5,492 nucleotides of DNA from Pseudomonadota bacterium. GTDB lineage: Bacteria > Pseudomonadota > Gammaproteobacteria > Burkholderiales > Ferrovaceae. Under the pieces are notes generated by a model. That model worked only from the letters and a program-made list of their open reading frames with translations, searched no databases and was not told where the DNA came from. Both the position numbers and the translations under genes were made by a program. The stretch is taken from the NCBI GenBank assembly GCA_021804345.1, contig JAJZHV010000091.1, positions 1 through 5,492 on the forward strand, given 5' to 3'. Below are positions 1-5,492 of this stretch, one piece after another (positions within the stretch are counted from its first letter, which is position 1; each line of letters begins with the position of its first letter).

Positions 1-938
1 AAATTGAAAGCATGGGCGCCGAGTTTCTGGAGCTGGATTTTCAGGAAGAGGGCTCGGGCACGGGGGGCTATGCCAAGCAGATGAGCCCTGCCTTCATTGC
101 CGCCGAAATGGCCCTCTTTGCCCGCCAAGCGCAGGAAGTGGACATCATCGTCACCACCGCGCTGATTCCAGGCAAACCAGCCCCCAAACTCATCACCCAG
201 GAGATGGTGGCCTCCATGCGCCCGGGCAGCGTCATTGTGGACCTGGCGGCCGAACAGGGCGGCAACTGCGAATGCACCGTACCCGGCCAGGTGGCCGTGG
301 TGCATGGTGTAAGCGTCATCGGCTACACCGATCTGCCCAGTCGGCTCTCGGCCCAGTCCAGTCAGCTCTACGGCACTAACCTGCGCCATTTGCTCACCGA
401 TTTGACGCCCGCCAAAGACGGGCAGATCGTGGTTAATCTGGAGGACGACGTCATCCGAGGGGCCACCGTCATTCACAAGGGGGCCCTGATCTGGCCCGCG
501 CCACCGCCCAAAATTCCCGCCATCGCACCGGCCAGGCCGGCTGCGGCCATGCCCCCGCCGGCGCCCAAACACGGGGAGAGCAGTGGCCCTGCGCGCTCGG
601 CTACCGTGGCCTGGATCATGGGTGTGGGGGCGGTACTCTTTGCCCTCATTGGGGCCTCGGCGCCTCCCGCCTTCCTGCCGCACCTGACCGTCTTTGTGCT
701 GGCCTGCTTCGTGGGCTATCAGGTGGTGTGGAATGTCACGCCCGCCCTGCACACGCCGCTCATGAGCGTGACCAACGCCATCAGCGGCATCATCGTGATC
801 GGGGCCTTGCTGCAGGTGTCCAGCAGTGATCATCTGGTGTTGCTTCTGGCGGTCTTTTCCGTGTTGATTGCAACGATCAACGTGGCGGGGGGCTTTCGGG
901 TCACCCAGCGCATGTTGAACATGTTCCGCAAAGATTGA
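1..938 (+). CDS. pntA: NAD(P) transhydrogenase subunit alpha, fused form (5' end outside window)
   Basis: This is the C-terminal part of the alpha subunit of the proton-translocating NAD(P)+ transhydrogenase of the inner membrane. The frame is open to the window edge: codons for Ile-Glu-Ser precede the ATG at 12, which matches the family's internal sequence, so that ATG is not the start. About 310 of roughly 510 residues are present. Counting from that Met, the mobile loop GGYAKQM (18-24, with its Tyr) and the NAD-binding domain I motif [19 protein letters not shown] (43-61) come first. A Pro/Ala-rich linker follows (about 160-190). Four membrane segments then lie near 198-215, 226-241, 254-268 and 273-291, including the highly conserved [17 protein letters not shown]. 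The close match along the whole length to E. coli PntA, as I recall it, makes the call secure. Domain I and the membrane helices are on one chain, unlike lineages with split pntAA/pntAB. The upstream promoter is not in view. Confidence 0.97.
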   Translation, partial: IESMGAEFLELDFQEEGSGTGGYAKQMSPAFIAAEMALFARQAQEVDIIVTTALIPGKPAPKLITQEMVASMRPGSVIVDLAAEQGGNCECTVPGQVAVVHGVSVIGYTDLPSRLSAQSSQLYGTNLRHLLTDLTPAKDGQIVVNLEDDVIRGATVIHKGALIWPAPPPKIPAIAPARPAAAMPPPAPKHGESSGPARSATVAWIMGVGAVLFALIGASAPPAFLPHLTVFVLACFVGYQVVWNVTPALHTPLMSVTNAISGIIVIGALLQVSSSDHLVLLLAVFSVLIATINVAGGFRVTQRMLNMFRKD

Positions 939-942
939 GGGG
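937..942 (+). promoter_or_regulatory. Ribosome binding site of pntB
   Basis: GAGGGG overlaps the pntA stop codon (TGA at 936-938) and lies 6 bases before the pntB ATG at 949. The overlap with the stop codon suggests that the two subunits are translated in a coupled way. Confidence 0.7.
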
Positions 943-948
943 TTCGGC

Positions 949-2343
949 ATGGCAAACGGTTTGATGTCGGTTTCATATATTGCAGCGGCCATCCTGTTCA
1001 TTCTCAGCCTGAGTGGACTGTCACGTCAGGATACGGCGCGCCGCGGCAATTTCTTCGGGGCACTGGGCATGGTGGTGGCCATTCTGGCCACGGTCATTGG
1101 TGCCCAGGTCACGGGCTATGCCTTGTTGCTTCCGGCCATCGTGGTGGGAGGAGGAGTGGGCTGGATGCTGGCCGTGCGGGTGGAGATGACCCAGATGCCC
1201 GAACTGGTGGCGGTGTTGCACAGTTTTGTGGGATTGGCGGCCACCCTAGTGGGCTATGCCAGCTATCTGGACCCCACAGCCCATTTTGAAGGTGCCGAAA
1301 AAACCATTCACGCGGTAGAAATCTTTCTGGGCGTGTTCATTGGGGCTGTCACCTTTACTGGTTCCCTCATCGCCTTCGGAAAACTGCGCGGTTCTCTCTC
1401 CGGCAAGCCGCTCACACTGCCGGCACGCCACTGGCTCAACCTGGCGGGAATCGTTGGTGCGGTGGTGTTGGGCGCGCGCTTTTTGGCGGCTCCCGAAACC
1501 TCTGGCTTACCGGAGTTGCTGGCCATGACGGCCATTGCTCTGTTGCTGGGCGTGCATCTGGTCATGGCCATTGGGGGGGCAGACATGCCGGTGGTGGTTT
1601 CCATGCTCAACAGTTATTCGGGATGGGCTGCGGCAGCCACCGGGTTCATGCTCTCTAACGACCTGCTCATCGTGACCGGTGCGCTGGTGGGTAGTAGCGG
1701 GGCCATCCTGTCCTACATCATGTGTCGTGCCATGAACCGCAGTTTCATCAGTGTCATTCTGGGCGGCTTTGGGACGGGGGGTGGTACCTCTTCCACCATG
1801 GCGGCTCCCCAGGGGGAAGTACAGGCCATCAGTGCCGAAGATACTGCCCAGGCCTTGCTGGATGCCAAGGAAGTGGTCATTGTCCCGGGCTATGGCATGG
1901 CCGTGGCCCAGGCGCAGGGCGCCATCAGCGAAATTACCAAGCGCCTGCGGGCCAAGGGGGTTAAGGTGCGTTTTGCCATCCACCCAGTGGCAGGGCGCCT
2001 GCCTGGGCATATGAATGTGTTGCTGGCCGAAGCCAAGGTGCCCTACGACATCGTACTGGAAATGGACGAAATCAACGCCGATTTTCCTGATACCGATGCG
2101 GTGCTGGTGGTGGGGGCTAACGATATCGTCAACCCCAGTGCCCAAGAAGACCCGGGAAGCCCGATTGCCGGGATGCCAGTGCTGGAAGTATGGAAAGCCA
2201 AAACGGTGGTGGTATTTAAACGCAGCATGGCCACCGGCTATGCCGGCGTGGACAATCCCCTGTTCTTCAAGGAAAACACCCGCATGCTCTTTGGGGATGC
2301 CAAAAAAAGCGTGGACAGTATTCTGGCTCATATCCCCACCTGA
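949..2343 (+). CDS. pntB: NAD(P) transhydrogenase subunit beta
   Basis: Complete beta subunit of the inner-membrane transhydrogenase (464 residues; E. coli PntB has 462). It pairs with PntA to couple inward proton flow to hydride transfer from NADH to NADP+. The N-terminal membrane domain covers about residues 1-270 and has multiple helices. It contains His91 in [10 protein letters not shown], which aligns with the E. coli beta-His91 implicated in proton transfer, and Asp212 in [11 protein letters not shown], matching the important beta-Asp213. After a short Gly/Ser-rich linker (272-283) comes the NADP(H)-binding domain III, with the Rossmann motif [10 protein letters not shown] (314-323), [19 protein letters not shown] (344-362), [11 protein letters not shown] (389-399) and KRSM (424-427), whose Lys/Arg contact the NADP 2'-phosphate. 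The start at 949 fits the E. coli N-terminus and has a Shine-Dalgarno site. It lies 10 bases after pntA in the same operon. No key residue is missing, so the enzyme is probably functional. Confidence 0.98.
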   Translation: MANGLMSVSYIAAAILFILSLSGLSRQDTARRGNFFGALGMVVAILATVIGAQVTGYALLLPAIVVGGGVGWMLAVRVEMTQMPELVAVLHSFVGLAATLVGYASYLDPTAHFEGAEKTIHAVEIFLGVFIGAVTFTGSLIAFGKLRGSLSGKPLTLPARHWLNLAGIVGAVVLGARFLAAPETSGLPELLAMTAIALLLGVHLVMAIGGADMPVVVSMLNSYSGWAAAATGFMLSNDLLIVTGALVGSSGAILSYIMCRAMNRSFISVILGGFGTGGGTSSTMAAPQGEVQAISAEDTAQALLDAKEVVIVPGYGMAVAQAQGAISEITKRLRAKGVKVRFAIHPVAGRLPGHMNVLLAEAKVPYDIVLEMDEINADFPDTDAVLVVGANDIVNPSAQEDPGSPIAGMPVLEVWKAKTVVVFKRSMATGYAGVDNPLFFKENTRMLFGDAKKSVDSILAHIPT

Positions 2344-2380
2344 CCCCATCACCCCCCGCAGACTTGTGGCCCGTTCTCTC

Positions 2381-2416
2381 GCAGCGCCTTGCGCCCTTCG
2401 GGAAGATGGGGGCTGC
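2381..2416 (+). terminator. Imperfect hairpin downstream of pntB, possible terminator
   Basis: GCAGC (2381-2385) can pair with GCTGC (2412-2416). A few further C-G pairs are possible after a one-base bulge, and a small C(TTCG)G loop sits inside near 2396-2401. No T run follows, so this is not a canonical Rho-independent terminator. It is the only structure between the pnt operon and the next promoter that could separate the two transcripts. The call is weak. The rest of 2344-2436 shows nothing I can name. Confidence 0.2.
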
Positions 2417-2436
2417 AGGGCGGGTCCCTGGATCCG

Positions 2437-2470
2437 CTTTCATCAACCTGTCATAAATAGCCTTTAGACT
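2437..2470 (+). promoter_or_regulatory. Putative Pho box and PhoB-dependent promoter of the outer-membrane gene pair
   Basis: Two direct repeats, CTTTCAT (2437-2443) and CTGTCAT (2448-2454), are separated by CAAC, giving the 11-base periodicity of PhoB half-sites. They match the 7-base half-site consensus CTGTCAT at 6/7 and 7/7. The second repeat is followed by the A/T-rich AAAT. Exactly 10 bases after this 18-base unit lies TAGACT (2465-2470), which matches the -10 consensus TATAAT at 4 of 6 positions. In E. coli phoA, as I recall it, the 18-base Pho box is also followed by 10 bases and then the -10 element. There is no good -35 hexamer, as expected for PhoB-activated promoters, where the box replaces it. 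Transcription would begin near 2477, about 15 bases before the ATG at 2492. The sequence match is direct; PhoB binding is inferred. Confidence 0.65.
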
Positions 2471-2491
2471 CTGCGGTTTTACCTGTCTGTC

Positions 2492-3277
2492 ATGAAACCT
2501 TCGCTCCGTTTTTGGTCTTGTCTTGTGCTCCTGCTGTGGGCGGGGCTTTTGCCGGGCGGGGCTGAAGCCAGCCTGCAGGACGAAATCCAGGTGTATGACG
2601 ACAGCATCAATGCCCCGGGGGCCTGGGGACTTGAGCTGCATGTGAACACCACCCCCTCCGGTCTGTCGCGTCCCAGCTATCCCGGCGAGGTGACCAACGT
2701 GCACGGTGTTCGGAGCACTCCGGAAATCAGCTATGGGCTGACCAGCAGTCTAGAGGCGGGGTTGTATTTGCCGGTGGTACATCAATCTGATAATGCCACC
2801 GAATTTGCCGGGCCCCGGGCGCGGCTCAAGTGGATTCCTCAGACGGCACCCAATGGCGGGGTATTTTATGGCTTGAACGTCGAAGTATCTGCGGTGAAAC
2901 CCCAGTATGAAATCTACCAAAATATGGTGGAGTTCCGGCCCATTATTGGTTTGCGCACCGAGCAGTGGCTGCTGGTGGGTAACCCGGTTTTTGATTTTCC
3001 CTTGCGCTCTGGTTACCACCGGCTGGAGCCCAATTTCGACCCAGCCTTCAAGATAGGGCGCACAGTTCAGGAAGGGATCTCCATGGGGGTGGAATACTAT
3101 TCCGAACTGGGTCACCTGAATCAGGTTTACCCGCTGGCGCTCCAGTCGAATGTCTTGTTTCTGGCGATGGACGTTGACCGCAAACCTTGGGTGTTCAATC
3201 TGGGTATCGGCCGTGGCATGACCCAGGGGGCTGACCGCTGGACCCTAAAAAGCATTTTCGAAATCCCCTTCGATTGA
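2492..3277 (+). CDS. Secreted outer-membrane beta-barrel protein of unknown function
   Basis: A 261-residue exported protein. Residues 1-26 form a clear Sec signal peptide: Lys2 and Arg6, then a hydrophobic core FWSCLVLLLWAGLL, then cleavage after AEA. Cys10 lies inside the core and is not a lipobox. The mature part has many alternating polar/hydrophobic stretches typical of beta strands (for example EISYGLTSSLEAGLYLPVV and WVFNLGIGRG), no membrane helix, and an end SIFEIPFD resembling the aromatic outer-membrane insertion signal plus one extra Asp. The mature N-terminus (IQVYDDSINAPG..LELHVNTT) and the segment DVDRKPWVFNLGIGRG look like a recurrent proteobacterial family annotated as hypothetical or as transporter-like barrels, some close to the MetA-pathway phenol-degradation group. 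That family link is from memory and no substrate is known. The signal peptide supports the start at 2492, although no Shine-Dalgarno sequence is visible. The next gene begins at its stop codon, and a putative Pho box precedes it. Confidence 0.8.
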   Translation: MKPSLRFWSCLVLLLWAGLLPGGAEASLQDEIQVYDDSINAPGAWGLELHVNTTPSGLSRPSYPGEVTNVHGVRSTPEISYGLTSSLEAGLYLPVVHQSDNATEFAGPRARLKWIPQTAPNGGVFYGLNVEVSAVKPQYEIYQNMVEFRPIIGLRTEQWLLVGNPVFDFPLRSGYHRLEPNFDPAFKIGRTVQEGISMGVEYYSELGHLNQVYPLALQSNVLFLAMDVDRKPWVFNLGIGRGMTQGADRWTLKSIFEIPFD

Positions 3278-3279
3278 AT

Positions 3280-4677
3280 ATGTTGAATTTTTTGACGCGA
3301 CAAACCCTGCCACCGCCGCAGCCCCAAGCTTCGACGCCACTGGCTTCCCTTCGCGGAGTACGGTCGAATCCTCTCGTTCTGGCTCTGCTCCTGCCTCTTC
3401 TGGGGCTGCAGGCTTCGAGCGTGCAGGCCATGGATAATCAACCCCTGGGGTTGGAGGGCAGTGCTTGGTCGGTGCATGGGGACGAAACCTTCATTGATCA
3501 GGGTCATGGTCACTTCAATTCCGCACGTCCCGACGGTCCAAACAGTCTTTCGTCCCACGCCGAAAACTCCTATTCCTCGGTCACGGGGGTGGCCATTGGC
3601 TATCAGGCCAGCCCGGGTACGGAAGTATGGGCGCGCATCGAGACCCTGCGGGGCATTCCCCTGAGTAATGCTGGGGGTCTGGCTGCCCTGACCAACAATG
3701 ACATGCAGCGGATCATGGAGAATCGGTTTGTGTCCTATCTGGCCTTGGGGTATCTGTCCAAAACCTGGAACCTGCAGGGACCCAGCACCGATCAGATTCC
3801 ACCCGATAACCATCAATTTGCGCAGTCGGTGTCGCCCCGTCGTTTCAATCTCATTGTGGGAAAAGTGGACGTGCTAGGCCTGTTTGACGACAATGCCTAT
3901 GCCCATAAGGCCGATGACCAGTTTCTCAACTGGTGTTTCATGACCCATTGCGCCTACGATTTTGCTGCTGATGCCCGTGGCTATACTTGGGGGGTCTCTA
4001 CTGAGTTGGACTGGGATGACTGGTCCGGTCGTTTTGGCTGGTTTGCCATGCCGATTCTGCCCAATCAACTGGAAATCGATGGGTCCATAGGGCAGCATTT
4101 TGGAGTCAATGGCGAGCTGGAACACCGTTGGAGCAGCGGGGACCTAAAGTTCCTTATCTACCAGGGGCGCATGCGTCTGGCCAACTTCGCGAGCTATGGC
4201 AATCAGTCGGGGGTCTTCATTCAACAGGCTCCCAAAACCGATGCTAAACGTGGTGGTGCCGGTCTTAACCTGCAACAGGAGTTGGTACCGGGTGTGGGAT
4301 TGTTTGCGCGTGCCTTCTGGGATGGGGGCAGCAGTGAAACCATGGCCTTTACCGAAGCCGATCGCAGCTTTAGTACCGGCCTTAGCCTGGAGGGGACCCT
4401 TTGGGGACGGCCCCGGGACGGGGTGGGTGTGGGGTTGATTCGTAACGAGATCAATACGGCACGTCAGAGTTTTCTGCAAAACGGTAATTACGATCTGTTC
4501 ATTGGAGATGGTTATCTGAACTATGCGCCCGAGGCGGTTTTGGAAACCTACTATCGCTATGCGCTGGCCGAAGGGGTGCATGTCACCCTGGATTGGCAGG
4601 GCATCCAGAATCCGGCCTACAACCAGTTACGCGGTCCTGTGAACATTGTGGGCGTGCGCTTTCACGCCGAGTTTTGA
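3280..4677 (+). CDS. Carbohydrate-selective porin, OprB family
   Basis: An OprB-type outer-membrane porin (465 residues from ATG 3280). OprB porins let sugars diffuse into the periplasm. Family hallmarks visible here are IVGKVDVLGLFDDNAYAHKADDQFLNW (residues about 191-218), AYDFAADARGYTWG (225-238), GLFARAFWDGGSSETMAFTEADRSFSTGLSLEG (about 343-375), NYDLFIGDGYLNYAPEAVLETYYRYAL, and the ending NPAYNQLRGPVNIVGVRFHAEF, with the terminal Phe of outer-membrane proteins. A signal peptide ends at SSVQA (residue 50), but its n-region is unusually long and Pro/Gln-rich. The alternatives are TTG 3274, which overlaps the preceding stop, or a CTG at 3340 giving a normal-length signal. No Shine-Dalgarno sequence is visible, so translation is probably coupled to the upstream barrel gene. 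Cys219 and Cys224 could form a disulfide. The substrate cannot be read from the sequence, and the putative Pho box upstream of the pair makes a phosphorylated solute possible. Confidence 0.9.
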   Translation: MLNFLTRQTLPPPQPQASTPLASLRGVRSNPLVLALLLPLLGLQASSVQAMDNQPLGLEGSAWSVHGDETFIDQGHGHFNSARPDGPNSLSSHAENSYSSVTGVAIGYQASPGTEVWARIETLRGIPLSNAGGLAALTNNDMQRIMENRFVSYLALGYLSKTWNLQGPSTDQIPPDNHQFAQSVSPRRFNLIVGKVDVLGLFDDNAYAHKADDQFLNWCFMTHCAYDFAADARGYTWGVSTELDWDDWSGRFGWFAMPILPNQLEIDGSIGQHFGVNGELEHRWSSGDLKFLIYQGRMRLANFASYGNQSGVFIQQAPKTDAKRGGAGLNLQQELVPGVGLFARAFWDGGSSETMAFTEADRSFSTGLSLEGTLWGRPRDGVGVGLIRNEINTARQSFLQNGNYDLFIGDGYLNYAPEAVLETYYRYALAEGVHVTLDWQGIQNPAYNQLRGPVNIVGVRFHAEF

Positions 4678-4704
4678 GCGCAAACCCTGCTATCGGGTTT
4701 GCGC
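4678..4704. terminator. Perfect inverted repeat between convergent genes, probable bidirectional terminator
   Basis: A 10-bp perfect stem, GCGCAAACCC (4678-4687) with GGGTTTGCGC (4695-4704), encloses a 7-base loop. It starts at the base after the porin stop codon (4675-4677) and ends 15 bases from the efp stop codon (4720-4722). Its place between convergent genes fits termination in both directions. Neither side has a T run after the stem, so it may instead act as a 3'-end stabiliser or need Rho. Confidence 0.6.
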
Positions 4705-4719
4705 GCAGAAGTCAGCCGC

Positions 4720-5280
4720 TTAGCTGTTGACGCGACGCCGGTACTCGCCGGTGGTGGTGTCGATTTCGATTTTGTCCCCGGTTTCGCAAAACAGAGGCAC
4801 GGCAATCTGAAAGCCGTTTTTGAGGGTGGCGGGCTTGAGCACTTTGCCCGAAGTATCGCCACGCACGGCAGGTTCGGTATAGTCGATTTCCCGCACTAGG
4901 GAATTGGGTAATTCAACCGAAATGGGACGACCCTCATACAGCGTGATTTCGCCCGGCATGCCATCTTCCAGATAGTTGAAGGCGTCGCCCAGGCTGTCAC
5001 GGTCCATTTCAAAGGGATTATATTCCGCATCCACGAACACATAGGAAGGGTCGGCGAAGTAAGAATAGGTCACTTCCTTCTTTTCCAGAATGACCTGATC
5101 CAGTTTATCGTCAGCCTTGTAGACGATTTCACTGGCGGCACCCGTGAGCAGGTTTTTGAGTTTCATCTTGACCACGGCGGAGCTGCGGCCACCCTTGTTG
5201 TATTCGGCTTTCTGGATGACCATGGGGTCCTTGCCTACCATGATGACGTTGCCGGAGCGGAGTTCTTGAGCCTGTTTCAT
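4720..5280 (-). CDS. efp: Translation elongation factor P, Arg32 type
   Basis: EF-P binds between the P and E sites of the ribosome and promotes peptide bond formation when polyproline stretches stall it. The 186 residues match the usual length (about 185-190). Domain I (about 1-64) holds the modification loop NKGGRSS with Arg32 at its tip. The OB-fold domains II and III follow, with the C-terminal signature [20 protein letters not shown] (149-168) and the ending [13 protein letters not shown]. Arg32 replaces the Lys34 of E. coli EF-P, and the surroundings ([34 protein letters not shown]) resemble Pseudomonas EF-P, which EarP rhamnosylates. The start is ATG 5280-5278, because the protein begins [10 protein letters not shown] like its relatives; an in-frame ATG 16 codons upstream adds nothing family-like. 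GGGA (5292-5289) is a weak ribosome binding site 8 bases before the start. A promoter lies at 5414-5385. Confidence 0.97.
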   Translation of the reverse strand: MKQAQELRSGNVIMVGKDPMVIQKAEYNKGGRSSAVVKMKLKNLLTGAASEIVYKADDKLDQVILEKKEVTYSYFADPSYVFVDAEYNPFEMDRDSLGDAFNYLEDGMPGEITLYEGRPISVELPNSLVREIDYTEPAVRGDTSGKVLKPATLKNGFQIAVPLFCETGDKIEIDTTTGEYRRRVNS

Positions 5281-5342
5281 GTAATCTGTCCCGAAGGGGT
5301 CTGAGGAAAGTGGCCAGGAGTGCAGCAAAACGATGTTTGCCC

Positions 5343-5363
5343 CGAACAGGGGTAGCCTGTTCG
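5343..5363 (-). other. Hairpin in the efp leader
   Basis: On the minus strand CGAACAGG (5363-5356) pairs perfectly with CCTGTTCG (5350-5343) around a 5-base loop. It would begin about 15 bases into the predicted efp transcript and also lies about 20 bases after the upstream gene's stop. No T run follows directly. It could be a leader structure, a weak terminator for the upstream gene, or an mRNA stabiliser. Confidence 0.45.
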
Positions 5364-5384
5364 ATCCCTCCCTTGTAACCCCCG

Positions 5385-5414
5385 ATTATAACAAGCTTTT
5401 TGCAAACTGGACAA
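5385..5414 (-). promoter_or_regulatory. Putative sigma70 promoter of efp
   Basis: On the minus strand TTGTCC (5414-5409, 4 of 6 matches to TTGACA) is followed after 18 bases by a perfect TATAAT (5390-5385). Transcription would start near 5378, giving a leader of about 98 bases before the efp ATG. The promoter lies in the 3' end of the upstream gene, and its -10 element overlaps that gene's TAA stop (5388-5386), so efp could be transcribed independently. Confidence 0.6.
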
Positions 5415-5492
5415 GCTGACTGGCCAGGTCTGGAGCGCGACTCAGGGTGTGGGCCCAGTCCTGAGCATGGGTTTGCAGGATACGGCGGTGAG
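5386..5492 (-). CDS. earP: Probable EF-P arginine rhamnosyltransferase EarP, C-terminal end only
   Basis: A reading frame on the minus strand enters from the right edge and ends at TAA (5388-5386), leaving 34 codons: HRRILQTHAQDWAHTLSRAP followed by DLASQLVQFAKSLL. This is an amphipathic helical tail, and the DLA.QL..F pattern fits the C-terminus of EarP proteins as I remember them. EarP transfers rhamnose from dTDP-rhamnose to Arg32 of EF-P in the cytosol, and earP is commonly found next to efp. The Arg32 EF-P encoded 105 bases downstream on the same strand strongly supports the call, because such an EF-P needs this enzyme. The fragment is too short for catalytic residues to be seen, so the identity rests mostly on context. 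Confidence 0.7.
   Translation of the reverse strand, partial: HRRILQTHAQDWAHTLSRAPDLASQLVQFAKSLL

Noticed and set aside
12..14. ATG as start of the first gene
   Set aside because: Codons before it (Ile-Glu-Ser) continue the PntA family sequence, so the gene extends beyond the left edge.
1346..1352. CTGTCAC in pntB, and another at 4994-5000 in efp, as Pho half-sites
   Set aside because: Both are single copies inside well-conserved coding sequence, with no second repeat 11 bases away and no promoter element.
1507..2352. 281-codon open frame on the minus strand
   Set aside because: It lies wholly antisense to pntB, which is highly conserved. Its translation is rich in His, Gly and Gln with no recognisable domain, as expected for a shadow of GC-rich coding sequence.
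3300..3310. Repeated CAAACCCTGC at 3301 and 4681
   Set aside because: A 10-base match, with one copy in the porin signal region and the other in the terminator stem. The flanks differ, so it is most likely chance.
3127..3816. 229-codon open frame on the minus strand
   Set aside because: It is antisense to both outer-membrane genes, crosses their junction, and shows no protein-like features.
5281..5328. Upstream ATG extending EF-P by 16 residues
   Set aside because: The extension [16 protein letters not shown] does not resemble any EF-P N-terminus, whereas Met at 5280 gives the standard [10 protein letters not shown] start and length.
5325..5340. Inverted repeat GCAAA/TTTGC in the efp leader
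   Set aside because: Only five pairs with a six-base loop and no supporting context; too weak to list as a feature.

Overview
This 5,492-base, GC-rich window is a proteobacterial (Pseudomonadota) chromosomal segment. The clearest lineage clue is the right end. Elongation factor P carries Arg at position 32, in the sequence context seen in Pseudomonas-type EF-P, and it lies beside what looks like the tail of earP, the EF-P arginine rhamnosyltransferase. This arrangement is known from many beta- and some gammaproteobacteria, so one of those classes is likely. I cannot name a genus from the sequence alone. No mobile element, tRNA, rRNA or CRISPR array was seen.

Left part (1-2343, + strand): the 3' two thirds of pntA and a complete pntB, 10 bases apart. 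Together they encode the membrane-bound proton-translocating NAD(P) transhydrogenase, which uses the proton motive force to make NADPH from NADH. PntA is the fused type, with the NAD-binding domain and four membrane helices on one chain. PntB keeps the known functional residues.

Middle part (2344-4677, + strand): a 148-base gap, then two tightly coupled genes for secreted outer-membrane beta-barrels. The first is a 261-residue barrel of an uncharacterised family. The second is a carbohydrate-selective porin of the OprB family. The gap contains the most interesting signal in the window: a near-consensus PhoB box (two 7-base direct repeats at 11-base periodicity) placed exactly 10 bases before a plausible -10 element, the same geometry as the E. 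coli phoA promoter. This suggests that the two barrels form a phosphate-starvation operon, which would be an unexpected regulator for an OprB-type porin.

Right part (4678-5492, - strand): a perfect 10-bp hairpin separates the convergent oprB-like gene and efp. Then come efp, a 105-base leader/intergenic region with a hairpin, a sigma70-type promoter whose TATAAT overlaps the stop codon of the upstream gene, and finally the last 34 codons of the probable earP. The two genes would work together: EarP rhamnosylates Arg32 of EF-P so that it can rescue ribosomes stalled at polyproline.
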